From Paramagnetospirillum magnetotacticum MS-1 (lineage in GTDB: Bacteria; Pseudomonadota; Alphaproteobacteria; Rhodospirillales; Magnetospirillaceae), in the NCBI RefSeq assembly GCF_000829825.1, contig NZ_JXSL01000020.1, positions 1 through 64,000 on the forward strand: 64,000 nucleotides of DNA. Reading direction: 5' to 3'. Positions within the stretch are counted from its first letter, which is position 1; each line of letters begins with the position of its first letter. Below, piece by piece: positions 62,717-64,000 of the stretch. A program made the position numbers and the translations under genes. The notes beneath the pieces were generated by a model. That model did no database searches. It was not told the DNA's origin and worked only from the letters and a program-made list of their open reading frames with translations.

Positions 62717-64000
62717 TCCACCGTGACGCTTTTCGCCAGATTGCGAGGCTGGTCCACGTCGGTGCCCTTGGCCACGGCCACATGATAGGCCAGCAATTGC
62801 ACCGGAATGGCGTAAAGGATGGGCGCCACCACCGGATCGACGCAGGGCAGGGCCATGGAGGAGAACAGCTTGGTGGAGACCCGCCGGATGCCCTCGGCAT
62901 CGGAGAAGAACACCACGCGGCCGCCGCGCGCCACCACTTCCTGGACGTTGGACGCGGTCTTTTCATATAGCTCGTCGGTCGGGCAGATGACGATCACGGG
63001 AACCGAATCGTCGATCAGGGCGATGGGGCCGTGCTTGAGTTCGCCCGCGGCATAGGCCTCGGCGTGGATATAGCTGATTTCCTTCAGCTTCAACGCGCCT
63101 TCCAGCGCGATGGGATAGCTGGTGCCGCGCCCCAGATAGAGGACGTCGCGGGCCTCGGCGATGCCTTGGGCGATGATGCGGATCTCGTCGTCATGGCGCA
63201 GCACCTCGGCGATACGGGCCGGGATCTCGGACAGCGAGCGGCAGATATCGGCTTCCTGGTCGGCGGACAGCGCGCCCGTGGCGCGGCCCATGCCGATGGC
63301 CAGACAGGCCAGCACGGTCAACTGGGTGGTGAAGGCCTTGGTGGACGCCACGCCGATCTCGGGCCCGGCCATGGTCTGCAGCACGCCTTCGGATTCGCGG
63401 GCGATGGTGCTTTCCGGCACATTGACCAGGGACAGGGTGCGCTGGCCGTGTTCGCGGCAATAGCGCAGCGCCGCTAAGGTGTCGGCGGTCTCGCCCGACT
63501 GCGAGATCATGATGGCCAGGCCGTCGGCCTCCATGGGCGGGCAGCGGTAGCGGAACTCGGACGCGATATCCACTTCCACCGGCAGGCGGGCAAGTTTCTC
63601 GATCCAGTACTTGGCCACCGAACCGGCGTAGTAGGAGGTGCCGCAGGCGATGATGCGCACCCGCTTGATGGAGGCCAGATCGAAGGGCAACTTGGGCAGC
63701 GTGATGGTGCGGTCGGCGGGGTTCAACATGGTGTTGAGCGCATTGCTCACCACTTCGGGCTGCTCGAAGATTTCCTTGAGCATGAAGTGACGGTGCTCGC
63801 CCTTGCCGATCATGGCGCCCGAGAACTGGGTCTGGCGCACCTCGCGGGTGACGTTGGCGCCGGTGCGGTCGCGGATGACCACGCTTTCGGCGGTCAGCAC
63901 CGCCCAGTCGCCGTCGTTGAGATAGGCGATCTTCTGGGTCAGCGGCGCCAGCGCCAGGGCGTCCGAGCCCAGATACATCTCGCCCGCGCCATAGCCGATG
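62713..64000 (-). CDS. glmS: Glutamine--fructose-6-phosphate aminotransferase, C-terminal part (truncated by window edge)
   Basis: The frame enters from the window edge and encodes the last about 428 residues, ending LAKSVTVE. GlmS makes glucosamine-6-phosphate from fructose-6-phosphate and glutamine for peptidoglycan and LPS. Both SIS isomerase domains are visible: IACGTSYYAGSVAKYWIEKL, MISQSGETADTLAALRYCRE, GPEIGVASTKAFTTQL, and LYLGRGTSYPIALEGALKLK, then SYIHAEAYAAGELKHGPIAL. The C-terminal DQPRNLAKSVTVE is the family ending. The N-terminal glutaminase domain is outside the window. Confidence 0.95.
   Translation of the reverse strand, partial: IGYGAGEMYLGSDALALAPLTQKIAYLNDGDWAVLTAESVVIRDRTGANVTREVRQTQFSGAMIGKGEHRHFMLKEIFEQPEVVSNALNTMLNPADRTITLPKLPFDLASIKRVRIIACGTSYYAGSVAKYWIEKLARLPVEVDIASEFRYRCPPMEADGLAIMISQSGETADTLAALRYCREHGQRTLSLVNVPESTIARESEGVLQTMAGPEIGVASTKAFTTQLTVLACLAIGMGRATGALSADQEADICRSLSEIPARIAEVLRHDDEIRIIAQGIAEARDVLYLGRGTSYPIALEGALKLKEISYIHAEAYAAGELKHGPIALIDDSVPVIVICPTDELYEKTASNVQEVVARGGRVVFFSDAEGIRRVSTKLFSSMALPCVDPVVAPILYAIPVQLLAYHVAVAKGTDVDQPRNLAKSVTVE

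Overview
The window is about 64 kb of high-GC, gene-dense bacterial chromosome. Gene content and codon style fit an alphaproteobacterium of the Rhodospirillales. Magnetospirillum or a close relative is my best guess, from the phenylacetyl-CoA oxidation genes together with many Cache, PAS and PilZ signalling genes and c-type cytochromes. No magnetosome genes, rRNA, tRNA or CRISPR arrays were seen. The organism assignment is inference.

Layout. 1-790: end of an IS3-family element (orfA plus the start of orfB) next to a small DUF4242-like gene. 1159-4404 (-): a TRAP-type binding protein directly behind a Cache-HAMP class III cyclase. 4425-8171: bluB, chaC (with a duplicated start region), two hypotheticals and a DUF3095 protein that carries cyclase-like motifs. 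8232-15126 (+): nadE, a CDF metal exporter, gltX, cysS with a hairpin-rich leader, and a membrane protein of unknown function. 15123-17777 (-): a Pat-like protein acetyltransferase.

19034-27568 (+) is the main metabolic block. A strong-looking promoter is followed by a FlK-like thioesterase, a molybdenum enzyme, a four-cluster ferredoxin and a membrane anchor (PadBCD-like phenylacetyl-CoA:acceptor oxidoreductase). An ADP-forming acyl-CoA synthetase-like protein and a phenylacetate-CoA ligase follow. Together they read as anaerobic activation and alpha-oxidation of phenylacetate. 27583-33487 (-) is a heavy-metal RND efflux operon: a small Cys/His-rich secreted protein, an adaptor with an unusual N-terminal fusion, the RND pump and a cytochrome c.

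33629-40742: PilZ protein, PAS histidine kinase, RarD, ferritin-like protein, a response regulator lacking its phospho-acceptor Asp, a CHAP protein, an orphan TAXI binding protein, an unknown protein and a class I cytochrome c. 40876-53402: HrpB helicase, a NnrS-like membrane protein with a DUF59 protein, a Cache-PAS histidine kinase, dihydroorotase, asparagine synthetase with two glycosyltransferases, YgfZ and a VOC protein.

53507-61960 (-) holds the most remarkable gene, an 8.45-kb ORF encoding 2817 residues built almost wholly of an eight-residue repeat (consensus L-S/T-x-x-Q-I/V/L/M-x-A/G, about 350 units). It has no signal peptide, membrane anchor or recognisable non-repeat domain. The window ends with yciB and the C-terminal part of glmS (-).

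Four intergenic copies of a GTCATCCCGG-type palindromic repeat and one 134-bp nested inverted repeat are scattered between genes.
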